NCBI GenBank assembly: GCA_014904845.1
Contig: MU119274.1
Location: 62,001-126,000, forward strand
Length of the DNA: 64,000 bases
From: Acephala macrosclerotiorum
Taxonomy: Eukaryota; Ascomycota; Leotiomycetes; Helotiales; Mollisiaceae
Reading direction: 5' to 3'
In this document: in pieces, positions 47,431-59,987 of the stretch
How the letters are laid out: each line of letters opens with the position of its first letter
How positions within the stretch are numbered: position 1 is the first letter of the stretch
Notes under the pieces: generated by a model
The model's database searches: none
The model's input: the letters and a program-made list of their open reading frames with translations, nothing else
Told to the model about the DNA's origin: nothing
Translations under genes and position numbers: made by a program

Positions 47431-50400
47431 TTATTCTCCAAACGCATCGTGATCTCGTTTTCCGCCCCGGCGGTTGTGGTCAGAAGAGGCCTGATCATAT
47501 TCAGTCTCTTCGAGAAGGTTGTGGAACGATGCCTGGATCGTTTCAAGCTCCCGAATTTTTGTATCTCCTTGACAAAATAGTGCCCTTCTGAGGTTTCTAA
47601 CGTTTGTGCGGAAGAGGTGAGATCTGGATCCTTCTGAATGGAGCCATAGATGTAGACCTAGCGCATTCATGTGGGCTGCCTCTGCCCTCTTGAACTTTCC
47701 CTGTGCAAAATAGGCTGTCCCAAGGGAGTTATACATGTCGCACCAACCAAAAATATCTTCATCAATGTAATCGGACTCGTCAGGATGATTAACTAGTAAT
47801 ATCATAATATGAAGGATCGGACGACGCCTGCGGGTGAATATCTTCATCCATGTCACGATTTCCTGTCGCTTCTCTTTCTGCTCAAGGCCTCCTAGGTGGT
47901 TAACCCAGTCGAGTGGATTGGCGCCTGTAAAAGAACTGCCGTGCCTTGCGTCGAAATCTACTACGGCCTCACACGCGGCTTCCCGGTCGTCTTGATCAGC
48001 AGCTGCCTCGATTCGACATACCAATACTTGTGGATACGTAATTGTGTTTAGGAATTGGCCGCTGGTTGTCTTTTCGAGGAAAGGTAGTATCCAATTGTCG
48101 ATAAAGTGCCTTGCTTGCGTTTTGCTTTCATCATCCCCAAGATCGACCAAAATCGCCGCGGCGTCGATGGTTGCCATAAATCGAACTTTATTTTCTTCGA
48201 ATTGTGCTGGATCAGATATTGGATACGTATTGATGATATTCTTCAGTACTGCCAACCCATCCTGCAGTTGTCCATCGTTTCTGAGACACTGAGCAACCCA
48301 GTATTCAGCTTCCAGAGACGAAGTTTCATCGTGGCAAAGCCTTGCCTCTGCAACTGCCTGCGCCGCCGAGTTCAAATGAGATCTAGCTTGTGCTAGATAG
48401 AGCTTTCTTTCATTCAATGATACCTCATTCTGGCCAGAACGTTCTGCTGCGACGATAGATTGCTGAATGTATCCAACACCTTCTTTGACTTTCCCAGAAG
48501 AGACAGAGATTACCCCAAAGCGGTAAAGTAGGTCACCAATCTCCGGAATCACGATATGATTCGTCTCCATATATTCATTCATCAAAGGCGATAGAGCGTA
48601 CTTCAAGACGATATCAGCATGCCGAAGAATGCCCAAGTCTTCAAGCACAAGTATAGTGAATGAGTACGAAGGCATCACATATTTCGCCCAGCCATCAGGC
48701 ATCTCTGACGGCACATGACTCATTAGCTCCCCAGCCATCCAGTTGATATATTTACATCTTTCATGTAAAGGAAGCCTGCGATAGATCCAGCTGTGCACTA
48801 CTGGATGAATCCAGCACTCTCTTGAACCGACGAGGGAATAGTTGCAGAGTCTCCCTATCGCTGACCTGAATGTATTGTTTGGCGTGAATCGGTGACTGTA
48901 AATGCTTTCCAGCAAGCTCGAAGGGCTCTTTTGCGGTTTGGTGAAGGGCTTTATCATCCTCCGCATTGAAGGGACCATTATCGGCTGAGCGTAATCCTTG
49001 GTCCTATATTCTATTTCATCGAGATATCTGAATGGTGACTCCTCGGCGTCAAGAAAAGCAAGTAAATCAAGCAGCATTGCCGCGTGAGACTTTGATTCGG
49101 GGTATAATGGACCAGCAATCCGCCTGTATGACAGTTCCCAGGTATATAACACGGACTTTTGCTCCATGTCTGTGCTTATGGCAGACTCTTGGAAGAGTTC
49201 TCCATGAAGTTCAATATCTTTGTAAAGCGCAACAAAGTCTTCAATAGAAGTTTCCTCTTCACGCATATACGAGGCGGCTTGCACAATGGCTAGTGGAAGC
49301 CCTCCGAGCATATTCAGGAAACCCCAGCAACGATCCTTTGGAACATCGAGCATAAGATCTTGACGCATGCATTTTTGAAATAGGCAGAATGAGTTGTCGA
49401 AATCCATCGGGCCAATTCGAATACCGTTCTGGGCCGGTACGACTTGCCCCTCACAAAGACCGGCGACCCGAGAGTCTCTTGTTGTGATTAACACACGGCC
49501 ATGACTTGCCCTAGGGATATATTCTGCAAGTTTAAGGCCGTTCGGACCACCCAAAAAAGTTTCCTTATCATCGGCTTCATCGAGAACCAAAAGCCAAGGA
49601 AGTGTATTAACATCCTCCAAATGTCCTTTGACGGCTGTGAGGCGATCCGCCAATGTTGCATGCTGCATGTCCAGAAGCAAACGCCTGGCAATTGCCGCAT
49701 AGCCGAGCTCGATATTTTCTGCTGTATTGGCCCGGACCCAGAAGACAGAGCGTTGTGTCGATTGCCGTTGACCGTATTCGTGTGCAAGTTGACTTTTCCT
49801 GAAGAAAAGCGACCTTAGGGTTAGCGCTACGCTTATTATATATCAAGATCAGATTCTCTCACCCAATGCCTCCTAAACCAAATAGAACTGCTCTCTGATG
49901 CAAAAGTGGCGAATTTTGGAATATTTTGTCAATGTTGGCAAGCTCGGCTTCCCTCCCGGAAAAATTTGGATTTGAATAGTGGGGTAAAGTCGACGGGAAC
50001 CCATTATTAGAACCCTTTTCCTGTAAGTTCGCTGCTAAATTATCAGCCAAGTTCCAACTACGAATTTCACTCTAAAAGGTATAACTGTAACGTGAAGTCC
50101 CGTTAAGAGCTTGAAAACACCAGTGAAATATATAAGTCTCTGTACAGGTTGGTGTCTGGAATCAAGACTAACTTATATGTGATGAAGCCTTGCAGGACAA
50201 GCTTTGCGCACAGTCCCTCAGATCACGTCCCTTATCTGGTCGGGCCAAATATGCTTCTGTCAAGGCATCGATATCGTCGAGTTTTTTCCATTCCTCCAGA
50301 GCAATTGTGTCAAGTCCACGCTCAACGTCGAAGCGAAAGTAGGTCTTATTCTCCAGAAAGTCTCTCCCCCGCCTTCCTTTCGCAAATGCCTGTGCCTCAT

Positions 50401-51347
50401 TATTGGCATTGATAGATATGTCGATACAAGTCTTGATAACGTTGTGGGCCTTGACCTGTTCTACTGCGAGACCTGTAACGTCAGTCCAACCCGTTCCAAT
50501 GCTAATAATAGATTTGAACGTCGCATCTGGAAACAGAGCATCAGCTTCGTTTAGGACGGCGGAGATTGGATTATTCAATCTCATGGCGCCGTCTACAAAA
50601 GTGGCTCCTGATATCTTCAATTTTATCGGTTCGAAGAAGAGGGGGGCGGCCGCAGTTGCTCTGGCTGCCTCCCAAATATGACAAGCATAATTCTCTTCTC
50701 CTTCGGACCAAGTGGTATAAGAGCGAAGCAGAACAGGATGGACGGTTTGGGCTCGGGTGGCGCAGACAAATCTGTAAAGAACGGGACATTAGTTAGCATG
50801 TAGATTCCACAATGCGAAATATCGTACAAGAACCAGCCAAAAAGTTAATTGCTAAATAACATACACTTTGCATCGCGCATGCTCTGAGTCTTTCAGAAGC
50901 GTATCAGGATCTACTCCTCGAGATATGAGCAACTCTTTGACTGCCTTTTCCAACCTATCGGCCTTGAAAAATGGTTTGCCAGACAGTCCACCGATTAGTC
51001 TCGAAAAAGTGCCAGGGATATCCCCAAATACGGCCTCTGAGATGTGCTGGAATACTTCGATGCATTCATCTATTGTCATCCGTAACCGACCAAGCATAAT
51101 AGCTACGAGACTACTTCTCCATCAGCAACGACTCGAAAATGCACTTCTTGACATGAAGTTACCCTCCCGTTGATGTTCCTCCAATCAAATCAAAATATTC
51201 GCATGGTCGAGGGATCTCGTCGAGCCCATCCACCTTCTGGAGGGTGCGAAAGATGCGCTTCAGGATCAGGAGGCTTGCAAGACCTTTTACGCCTCCACCA
51301 TCAAGGGATAAGAGTCGCAGCGATCGACGGTTTGACGGATTCGACAT
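47431..51347 (-). CDS. Patatin-like phospholipase / NB-ARC / TPR protein (fungal NLR)
   Basis: CDS is complement(join(47431..49798, 49863..50031, 50173..50771, 50865..51110, 51163..51347)), 1188 residues; all four introns keep frame. The patatin domain (about 10-310) shows the oxyanion loop DGGGVKG at 16-22, nucleophile Ser59 in GTSTG, and the catalytic Asp204 in FVDGA. The NB-ARC region follows: P-loop FGLGGIGKSQLA (Lys401), Walker B LLVLDEADD (469-477) and LGGLPLAIVQAASYM. The C-terminal ~400 residues are helical, with TPR-like repeats (AYFAQGKFKRAEAAHMNALGL). Such PNPLA NLRs are thought to act in fungal nonself recognition, with the lipase as effector. The intron before the NB-ARC part (50032-50172, CTGAT branch, TTAGCAG end) is the least certain junction. 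It is intact although both flanks are RIP isochores. Confidence 0.92.
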
Positions 51348-52640
51348 GCTTTTTTTCTTTTGCGGTTCTGTTCCTGGGGAAAATGTCTGACAAGCGTGAA
51401 TAATGAGAATAAGAAAAAGACTTGAGAATTGTATGAACCGCCACTTTCTTAAAATGTGGGCGGAGCAGCACTACCCAGCTCTGTGACGCTCATGACATGG
51501 ATTTAAGTCTTCGCCACAGAGCCGGGTTCGAGTGAAATGGAAGTGGAGAATCCCTTGGCCCGAGAAACGCAGGGGGCTTGCTAGGGAGCTGCTGGAAATG
51601 GTCGATTGAGAATCTCGAGAAATTCGACCCCTTCTCCTTAATTCGTAGTGAATGAAATAAATGCTTCCTTCATTGACCTCTAGACTTCGCTCAATTGTTG
51701 ATGTCTTCGCCATCCCATTTTCTGATCGGTCTTGCTTTGGCTTCGTCGACGAAACTACTCCTGCACACGCCGAGACCGACGTCAGCCGGGCGCAGTTGCC
51801 TAATCTTTTCAGGGCTCAGGAGACAGCTTGTCGGAGCTGTTACCCTATTACGAAAGGTGCGACCAAAACTGATCCCTCCACACCCTCTGAAGTCCACTGG
51901 AAGGGTGTTGAAAAATAGGCCAGGTTTTGAAAGCTTTCATTTTTGTCAGCTTCCATCCATCGCGCTTATACTACTCAGACCGGCCGTGCCCCTAGCGTGA
52001 CGCACCGACTGCTTCAACAAAGGGCGCCTAGGATAGCAACCCGTGGCGCTCGCTACTGTAGATTACAGCGCACAGGTGCCTTGAAAGCCCAGTAACCTCG
52101 TTGCCGCTGAGCCCATACGGTCCCTCCTATGAGGGAAATGCAAGACTTATTGCCGCGTCATCCGTAGGATTGATTTAGTCATGCTGGTCCAGGCTCTAGC
52201 GCCCATGCGGGAGTCTCCTCAACGGTTCTTGCCATTTAGCCTGATTTTGTGCCTTCTTGCCTCTAAACCACCCTGCAACCCGCAGTTCCCCGGTCTATCA
52301 ATTTTCTTCCCTGTAGCGATCATTTTCACGAGGGTATCGAGTACGTGAGCCCCCCATCGCACCCTAGGAAGTTCACGGCAGCCTAGGAAGTAGTGAGTCT
52401 GCTATTCATCCCCCCAAAAAATTCGGGAATGAAAAAAGTCGCTAGAAGTCCTTATCACTACAAAAAAAAAAAAAAAAAAAGTTCCCCGGTGATTTACGAA
52501 CACGCAACGAGAAGTGCGTCAATAGTGTGGATTTTGTCGATTATACAAAGTAAAAGTAAAAAGCAGCAGTTCGGGCAAGCGAGATACTATGCTCGGAGCG
52601 GGTGCGCTAAACTCGAAGAAGTAGCACATATGAACGTAGT
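51348..52640. other. Intergenic upstream of NLR gene
   Basis: 1.3 kb of normal composition with only short, motif-free frames. It contains an A-run of about 20 at 52461-52481. It should include the NLR promoter. I see no gene. Confidence 0.4.
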
Positions 52641-52756
52641 TTACGCTTTTAAACTTTTTTATAATTTATTTAAAATTTAATTATAAAATTAATTAATTTA
52701 AATAAAATTTATATATATAAAAATTATTAATTTTATATATAAACAATTATATTATA

Positions 52757-55330
52757 AATATAATATTAATTTAATAATTATATATAATATTAAACTCGAT
52801 CGAAATTAATATTATTTATATTAAAATTGAAATTATATTTTTTAATTTTTACGCGCTTATTAAATTTAAAACTTATAATCAATTAATAATTAAAACAATT
52901 AATAAAATATAAAATAAAATTTTTTTATATAATTAATATTAATTAATAATTAATTTTATAATTAATTATAAAACAATTAAATATTGCGCAAAAAAAACTA
53001 ATTATAATAAAATAAAAATATTATTAAACTTATTATAAAACGCGTTTAAAATAATTAATATATTTTTAAAAAAAAATAATAATTTATAAAAATTTAAAAA
53101 AATAATATAAAAACGATTTTAAATTTATATTTATTATACAAAATAATAATATTTATAAAAAATAAATAAAAGAATATAAAAACGATTTTAAATTTATATT
53201 AATTTATTTAAAATTATATTAAAAACGAATTTTTAAAAAAAATATTATATTTTTATTCGTTATTTAATTAAAAACGTATAAATATTAATAATAATATTTA
53301 TTTAAATTCGAATTAAAATTTTTAAAATTTTTATTATTTATTATATAATTATTTTTTAAAATAACGAATTTATTTAAAATTAAATTCGTTTATAATAAAA
53401 AAAAAATTTCGATTTTACGAATAATAAAAATTTTAATAAAAAAATATTAAATAAATATATTTTTTATCGATTTAAAATATATAAAAAAAAATAATCGAAT
53501 TATATTTTATATATTTATGAAATTTAAATATTAAAAAATAAAAAATTTATTATTAATAATTTTTTTTAAATAAAATTAATATAATAAAATATTTTTATTT
53601 GTTTTATAAAACCTATAAACGTATTTTATTTTAATAAATTTATAAAAAAATAATAATAAATATATATAAAATTTTAATAATAAATTTAATATATAATAAA
53701 TCTAAATATTATAATAATTTATTATTAAAATTTTTCGTTAAAATAAAAAAAAAATATAAATAATAAAAATTAATTAATTATTAATAAATATAAAAATAAA
53801 AAATAAAAATAAAAATTATTTTATCGAATTTAAAAAAATCGATAATATATAAATAATAATTATTTTAAGTAATTAATTTATTTATTATATTATTATAAAA
53901 AAATATATTTAATATTTTATTATTATAATTCGAATTATTTAAATCGAATTAATATTTATTTTTTATTTTTAAAATCGATATTTTTTAAAAAAAATTTCAA
54001 AAAATTATATTAAATAATAAAATTATTAAAATATTAATTATTAATTAATTGCAATTTATAATATAATAAAAATTTAATATTAGCGTTTAATTAAATATTT
54101 TTATAATTTATTTTAAAAAAAGTATTTAAATTAATATTTTTTATATTATTTTTATAAATACGTTTTTTTTATTTCATATTATAAATATAAAATTTAATAA
54201 TTTTAAAAATATTTTAATTTAAAAAATTAATTTAAAATTAATTTAAAATTAATTTATTAATATAAAATTATATTAATTATTTATTAATATAATATTTTAT
54301 AAAAGTTTTTTAAAAAATTAATTATAATATAAATATTAAATATTATTATTATTATTAAATATATAAATATAACGATAAAAAAATTTTTACGATTCGAATT
54401 ATTTCGATTATTCGATTATTTTTATTAATTTACTAATTATATTAATTATATCGACGTATAAATTAAAATTTTAAAAATTAATTATAATTTTTTTTTTAAT
54501 AAAATTATAAAATTAATTAATTGTATTCGAATATTATTTTCTTTTTATAAATCCGAGAAATAATTATTATAATATAAACAATTAATTAAATTTTAAAACG
54601 ATTTAATTATTCGTTATTATTAAATTTTATAATCGAGTTTTTTTTAAATCGATATAATTATTTTTTAAATTGATATAATTGTTTTTCGATATTAAATTAT
54701 TTAATCGAGTTTTTAATTTTTTTTAATAAGTTTTTTTTTTATCGATTTTTATTAATAAATTTAATATTATTCGAATATATTTTTATTTATTTAATTATAA
54801 CGTTTAAAATTTACAATTTATAACAATTAATTTCTTTTTAAAATAAAAATTTTATTTTATTTTTTATAATATAAAAACGTAATAAATAAATAAATTTTAA
54901 AATTTAAAATTTTTATATATAAAATATTTATATTTCTCGATTAAAAATTAATATTTTAAATATTTATATTATATTATATTTAATTTTTAATAAAATTTTA
55001 TTATTTTTAAATAGTTTTTAATAAATATAAAAATTGTATTAAACAAATTTTTAATACGATTTTTAATTCGTAAAATATTACGATTTAAAATTACGAAATT
55101 TATATTTAATTTAAATTTATTTTATAAAATAATTATAAAAATAATATAAAATATATTTTATATATATTAAATCGATATATATTAAAAATTATTAAATTAT
55201 ATTATTTATAATATTTAAAAAAAAAATTATTTATAAAATTTTAATAAAACGTTAAAATAATAATAATTAAAAATAAAAAAATAAAAAAATATTATATTTT
55301 ATTATATTAAATTTATAAAATTATTTATAA
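52757..55330 (+). mobile_element. Element T, plus-oriented copy
   Basis: Begins with a mutated terminal repeat (about 52757-52870) and is the inverse of the left copy (40980-45325). About 2.57 kb long, roughly the left copy without its insertions; local length differences exist. Fully degraded, so class and coding content cannot be told. Inverted terminal sequences suggest a DNA transposon. Confidence 0.6.
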
Positions 55331-55347
55331 TAAATTGATTGAAAAAA

Positions 55348-56220
55348 TATATTTTCGTTTTATTTTTCGATTAAATAATATTTAATACGATTTATATTTC
55401 GCGAGTATATTTTTATTTTTTTTTGTTTTTACGTTTATTACGTTTATTTTATACTCGATCGAAAATAATTATTATTTTAAATTTATTTTAAATTTATTTA
55501 ATAATTCAAATTTGAAATTAAAAGTTTTTCATTTAAACGTTTTATAAATATTTAAAACTAAAATAATTCTCATTAATACGAAAAAAATAATTCGTATAAA
55601 AAATGTTTTTTTAAAATCGAATAAATTAATAAATTAATAAACTAATAAAAGTTTTATTAAAATTTTATATTAAAAAAATTTTTTTTATATTAAATTATTA
55701 AAATCGATTTAATTAATTATAAATAATTATTAAAATTATATTTATTAAAAAAAAAAGTTTTTTTACGATTTATAATTTTTTAAGTTTATATTACGATACT
55801 ATAGATCGCATTTCTCGAGTGTAAATTTTATCGAACGATAAAAAATTTTTAACGAATATAAATCGCGATTTATAATATTTCGCAATTTTTATTTAAATTT
55901 CGTAATAATTACTAATTCAAATAAATTAAAATTAAAAATATAAATAATTCAAATACAAATTCAATTTATAAATTAATTATAATAAGTTTATTACATTTAT
56001 AAATAAACAAATAAAATCGTAAAATTATTAAAATTTTAATATTTTTAAATTCGATTAATAATTTTAAATATTTAAAATATTTTAAATTTTTTTTTTTAAG
56101 CGTTTTAAATTAATTATTTTCGATTAAAATTAAAAATAGTATTTTTTATTTTTATATTTTATAAATTTTAATTTAATTAAACGTTTTAAATTTAATTTAA
56201 TATATTTTATTAAAAAAATT
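55348..56220 (+). repeat. LTR-like repeat R2, copy 2 (unoccupied site)
   Basis: Direct match to 42097-43740 without the 774-bp insertion, so it serves as the empty-site reference near 55.91 kb. It abuts the inner end of element T. Confidence 0.7.
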
Positions 56221-56488
56221 AAAAAAAAATTTTATATTATTATTTTATAATTTATAATTATTTAATTTTTAAAATTAAAAAAAAAGTAATTTTTTCAATT
56301 TCGATATTTATAACTTTCGACGAATTTCGAAAATAATATTAATTTATCAACGTTATTTTCAAAGTTTAATTATATAATTTTTATATTAAAATATTAACGA
56401 GTTTTATATATTAATAAATTATAATAAAAAAAAATAATAACGTTTTTTTAAATAATTAAATTAATTCTTATTATAAAAAAAAATTACT

Positions 56489-56600
56489 AATATAAGTACA
56501 ATATTAGTTTAGTAGTCACGTGCGCGGCACTAGGCCCGATCGGGACTAGCGCCGCTTACGTTAGTATTGAGATTATATTTTTTAATTTTTGCGCGTTTAT
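56489..56600 (-). repeat. Non-mutated terminal repeat of element T, second copy
   Basis: Reverse complement of 45241-45325. It carries a 16-bp-arm palindrome with two mismatches at 56524-56555, centred on CCCGATCGGG, and CACGTG at 56517-56522. Its mutated counterpart is at about 52757-52870, with a 2-bp gap. Confidence 0.75.
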
Positions 56601-56997
56601 TAAATTTTGTATTTGATTTATTAATAAGTATTTCTATATAATCGATGTATATAAATATTTAAAATTTGTATATAATCGTTTATAATTATTTAAAATCGAA
56701 AATTTTAATATTTATATTACGTATTTAATATTTTTTTAATATTAAAATTATTTAAATTATAAAATATTTAAAATCGTAATTAAATATTATAAAAATTCAA
56801 ATAATATAAAAAAAATTTTAATGTTTATATTATTATATTAATAATATATATTATAATAAATATAATATAATAATTTTATATTACGATAATATAAAAAATT
56901 TTTATATTTTCAATATATATTATTTTATATTATTATTTACATTGTAATTAAGCGATTAGAATTTGTATAACTTTACTTATAAACTTTTAATCATTTT

Positions 56998-59055
56998 TCA
57001 AATTTTCAGTTTTAAACCAAGCCAAGTAATCCGTTCATAAATCGCCTTTCTATCGAACTCCCGATTACAAGTTCTCAAAACCAAGCCGGCCGCGTGACAA
57101 ACCTCGGGCTTTTCGTAGCCATAAAAATCAAAATCTTTCTCGATTCCGAGTTCGAGAAGGAAGACGTCGTTGAGTATGTGCCAGAGCTTCTCCTCGTCGG
57201 GCCAGAACTTGTAGTCAGCCCAGAACTCACCTCGGTTTTGAGCTTCTGGAACCTTCGTGTCTGGTGACCAAGCAATGGGTACTAAGATCCGTCTAGGGCC
57301 TAATGGGGGCGGATTTTCGGATACCGAAGTAGTCTTGGACGCTACTGGTATGGACTCTGAGATAGTGCCAGGGTGATCATCGGTTGTGATCCATTTGTTG
57401 ACTGAGCAGCGATGATACCCCTGGTACACTTCCATGCCGTTGACAACTTCCTCTTGATGGAGGGAAACATGCGTCAGAGGGCCACAAAGGGAAAGTAATC
57501 CCTTGCTGGCTTCATCGATCCGGTCATCGCCATAGGCCTGGTCCAACAGACGGATCACCTTCGTTCAGGGGTCTTGCAAATTTCTCTCCCACTCGACGCC
57601 ACCGTCAGCAGCAGATACTCAGGACCAAGACGGAGCTTTTCTCGGACGAAACTTATCATGGCTAGAACCACGATTTTGCCACATGTCCTTCTTAATGCAG
57701 TCAACCCACATGCCATGAGCATACTCACCAGCTTTGACAGCCTGAAAATTTCTAGCCAGACCAGCAAGCGCTGGCAGCTTGTCACCAGGGAGAGTAAGCT
57801 TCCGCCTGGTATACTGCGTCACCAACTCTCTCCATAACGACCAAAGTTTCTCTCGTGGTAGGTCTCCTATTTTCGCAAACTCGAATTTGCTTGGTTGACA
57901 GTTTAGGAAGACAGGTTTTTCTGATAGGCCATGGTCTTTGAACCCGTCTGCGGTTGTCGAATAAGAGCAGGCTACGTCCTCAAGACACTCCCACAGTACC
58001 TCGTTGGCCGCAAAATACAGGAATCTCCTCGATAACAATCGTTCTTGAAATACCCAGCCACGACCCATCAGCGGCATCTCTGGGCCCGCGGGCCAGCCTT
58101 CGTCTGGATGTGGCAAGCATTTTCGGATATATAGCTTGTATTCCATCTCCTCATCACGCAGCTTGAAAGAGAACGGCGAGCTGAACGGCAGCATAGCTTG
58201 TCGGAAAAAACCGCCATCGTTATCCGCACTAGCACCCGCGGCGAGCGTTATATACGCACTACAATAGATCTGTGCCATCTCATGGACATGTATCTCCCAG
58301 TCTGCGTGGTCATCTTGAACGATACACAGCGAGTCTATCCACAAATACCGGATAGATAAAGCGCGCGATATCGCGATTGCGCCTCGGAATGTTGGAGGAA
58401 GATCAGAGGTTGGGAGGCCGTTGAGGTTGGTTGCTAGATTGGATCTTCTAGTTAGGTGCTTGTGTTGTGTTTTTCCCCAGCAGTGACTCAGGCATGCGTG
58501 TCGGAAATCGACTCTAGCGTCCTCGACGTCCCGCTGCTCGAGTTCGACAAGACAGATAATATCTGGAGAGCCGTTTTCCAAGTCGAGAAGGCCTGGCGGG
58601 ACTTGATAATTGGGCACGTTGCAGGTTCCATGCCGTTTCTCGCATGCGCGAAGCCATTACAGGACCGTATCCATATTCTCTTCCAAGCCGGTACTCAACG
58701 GAATTAGAGCTCCAAGCCGTACATGCTTGCAGCGGGGTGTGTGCGCGACAGTGAACACGTCGATATTTAGTACACTGCGACGCTTGAACGGATGGACGTA
58801 AAGGATTCCTGAACACCTGTTGAAGGTAATGTACTCCTCGGTGCGGTCGTCTGCTGCTGGCGTGCCATATTCCCATGCGTGTGCTAGCACCGCACACCCG
58901 AGACAGCTGCTGGCCGAGGAGAGTTGAAGGTCGTTGAAGTTTGAGCATACTAGTTCGCGTTCCTCATTCTCGTCACCACATGCTTCCGTCCAGGAGGGGT
59001 ATCCACAGATGAGGCATGGATCTTGGGTTAGTGCTCCCAACGATGGGAGGCTCAC
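56998..59055 (-). pseudogene. HET-domain gene inactivated by three in-frame stops
   Basis: One minus-strand frame runs the whole length. The N-terminal part has CLICGYPSW. The HET core follows: FRHACLSHCWG, IRYLWIDSLCIVQDD, AYITLAAGAS, GRGWVFQERLLSRRFLYF, then KAPSWS and a C-terminal VIRLLDQAYGDD region. The frame is never shifted but is closed by TAA at 58657-58659 (before WLRACEKRHGTC), TGA at 57619-57621 (in place of the second Trp of the family's SWSW) and TGA at 57565-57567. All three are explained by single C:G-to-T:A changes. The frame starts with a non-ATG codon; the true start may be the ATG near 59066 with a very short intron. It lies against the RIP isochore. Confidence 0.82.
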
Positions 59056-59987
59056 TGTAACTCATATGTTGCCGTTCCGGCAAGCAGGAAATCCTTTATT
59101 CCGTTTGGGTTCCGATTTCTAGAAATATGGAAGCCGTGAGTACTGAGCTGAGGTATGGGAAGCGGTCATGTTTGTGGCTTGTGCTTCTGCGGTAATCTCA
59201 AACGACATTTTTTCGAATTCGCTTCCAATGCGGTTAATCAGCGTCGCCGCTCTGCTCAGGCGCTACTCGCCCCGCCTCACCCTCTGCTCAGGTTTCTCAG
59301 TCACGTTCCTGCCCTCCCTTCTAGTTACCAATTATAATTTATTTACTATTCGGTTCTGCCATACGAAAGTTGTCAACTCTACACGACTGTGTTTAAGGGG
59401 ACAAAGTCGGCTCCCAGGAGTCCAAACAGGATCCCCCTAAAAATGCATTGTTTATGTGACGTGATGTCCGGATCTCTTAGATATTGCCTTTATACGAAGG
59501 ATATAAAGCTATGGAGAGAAGAAGAAAAGAGAGAGGAGAAACGACGCATCTCATATATATACAGGCGGCCCGTCACGTGTAGCGCTTCCTGAGCCAGGCT
59601 CAGGAAGGCTTAGGGGGCTTGTCATATAAAAGTGAGGTAACGACGGAATTGTCACAGCTGCCTCTCTTTTGATCTCTACCGAACCCTAATATACTTGACT
59701 CTGCGCAATACCATTCTTCCTACTAACCATGTTTGATAGTTTCATCTATTTTGAAATCTGTTTCATTCCATTTCGCATCTTTATACTTGTCAGTTTCCTC
59801 AGGTGTTGGACAAAGACGACTACTATTGTTACACATGGGGAATTTGCCGAGGATTTAGGGGTAGACCGACATATCGTAAAGTAGCTAGTGAGAGCTCTCT
59901 AGAACTGAACAACGCAACAGCAGCTCAAAGAGCAGAGATATCAACAGATTGATCAATTGACCAGATTCGGTGGTTCTCTCCACAGTG
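59056..59987. other. Intergenic, no supported gene
   Basis: Short frames only. It includes CACGTG at 59574-59579 directly before a near-perfect hairpin. Confidence 0.4.
59585..59607. repeat. Perfect inverted repeat, 11-bp arms
   Basis: CTTCCTGAGCC, one A, GGCTCAGGAAG. It could be a cruciform, a regulator site or the remnant of a small element. No transcript context is known. Confidence 0.8.

Larger units (their letters stand above)
52640..56985. repeat. AT-rich RIP-degraded isochore 2
   Basis: About 4.3 kb with the same extreme AT content and mutation signature as isochore 1, and no ORF. It holds element T in plus orientation, then R2 copy 2, then a second terminal repeat of T at 56.5 kb. 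It ends within about 15 bp of the HET pseudogene stop. Confidence 0.88.

Noticed and set aside
51500..51560. Possible tRNA (GGTTCGAGT-like B box)
   Set aside because: No matching A box or cloverleaf arms could be paired around it.
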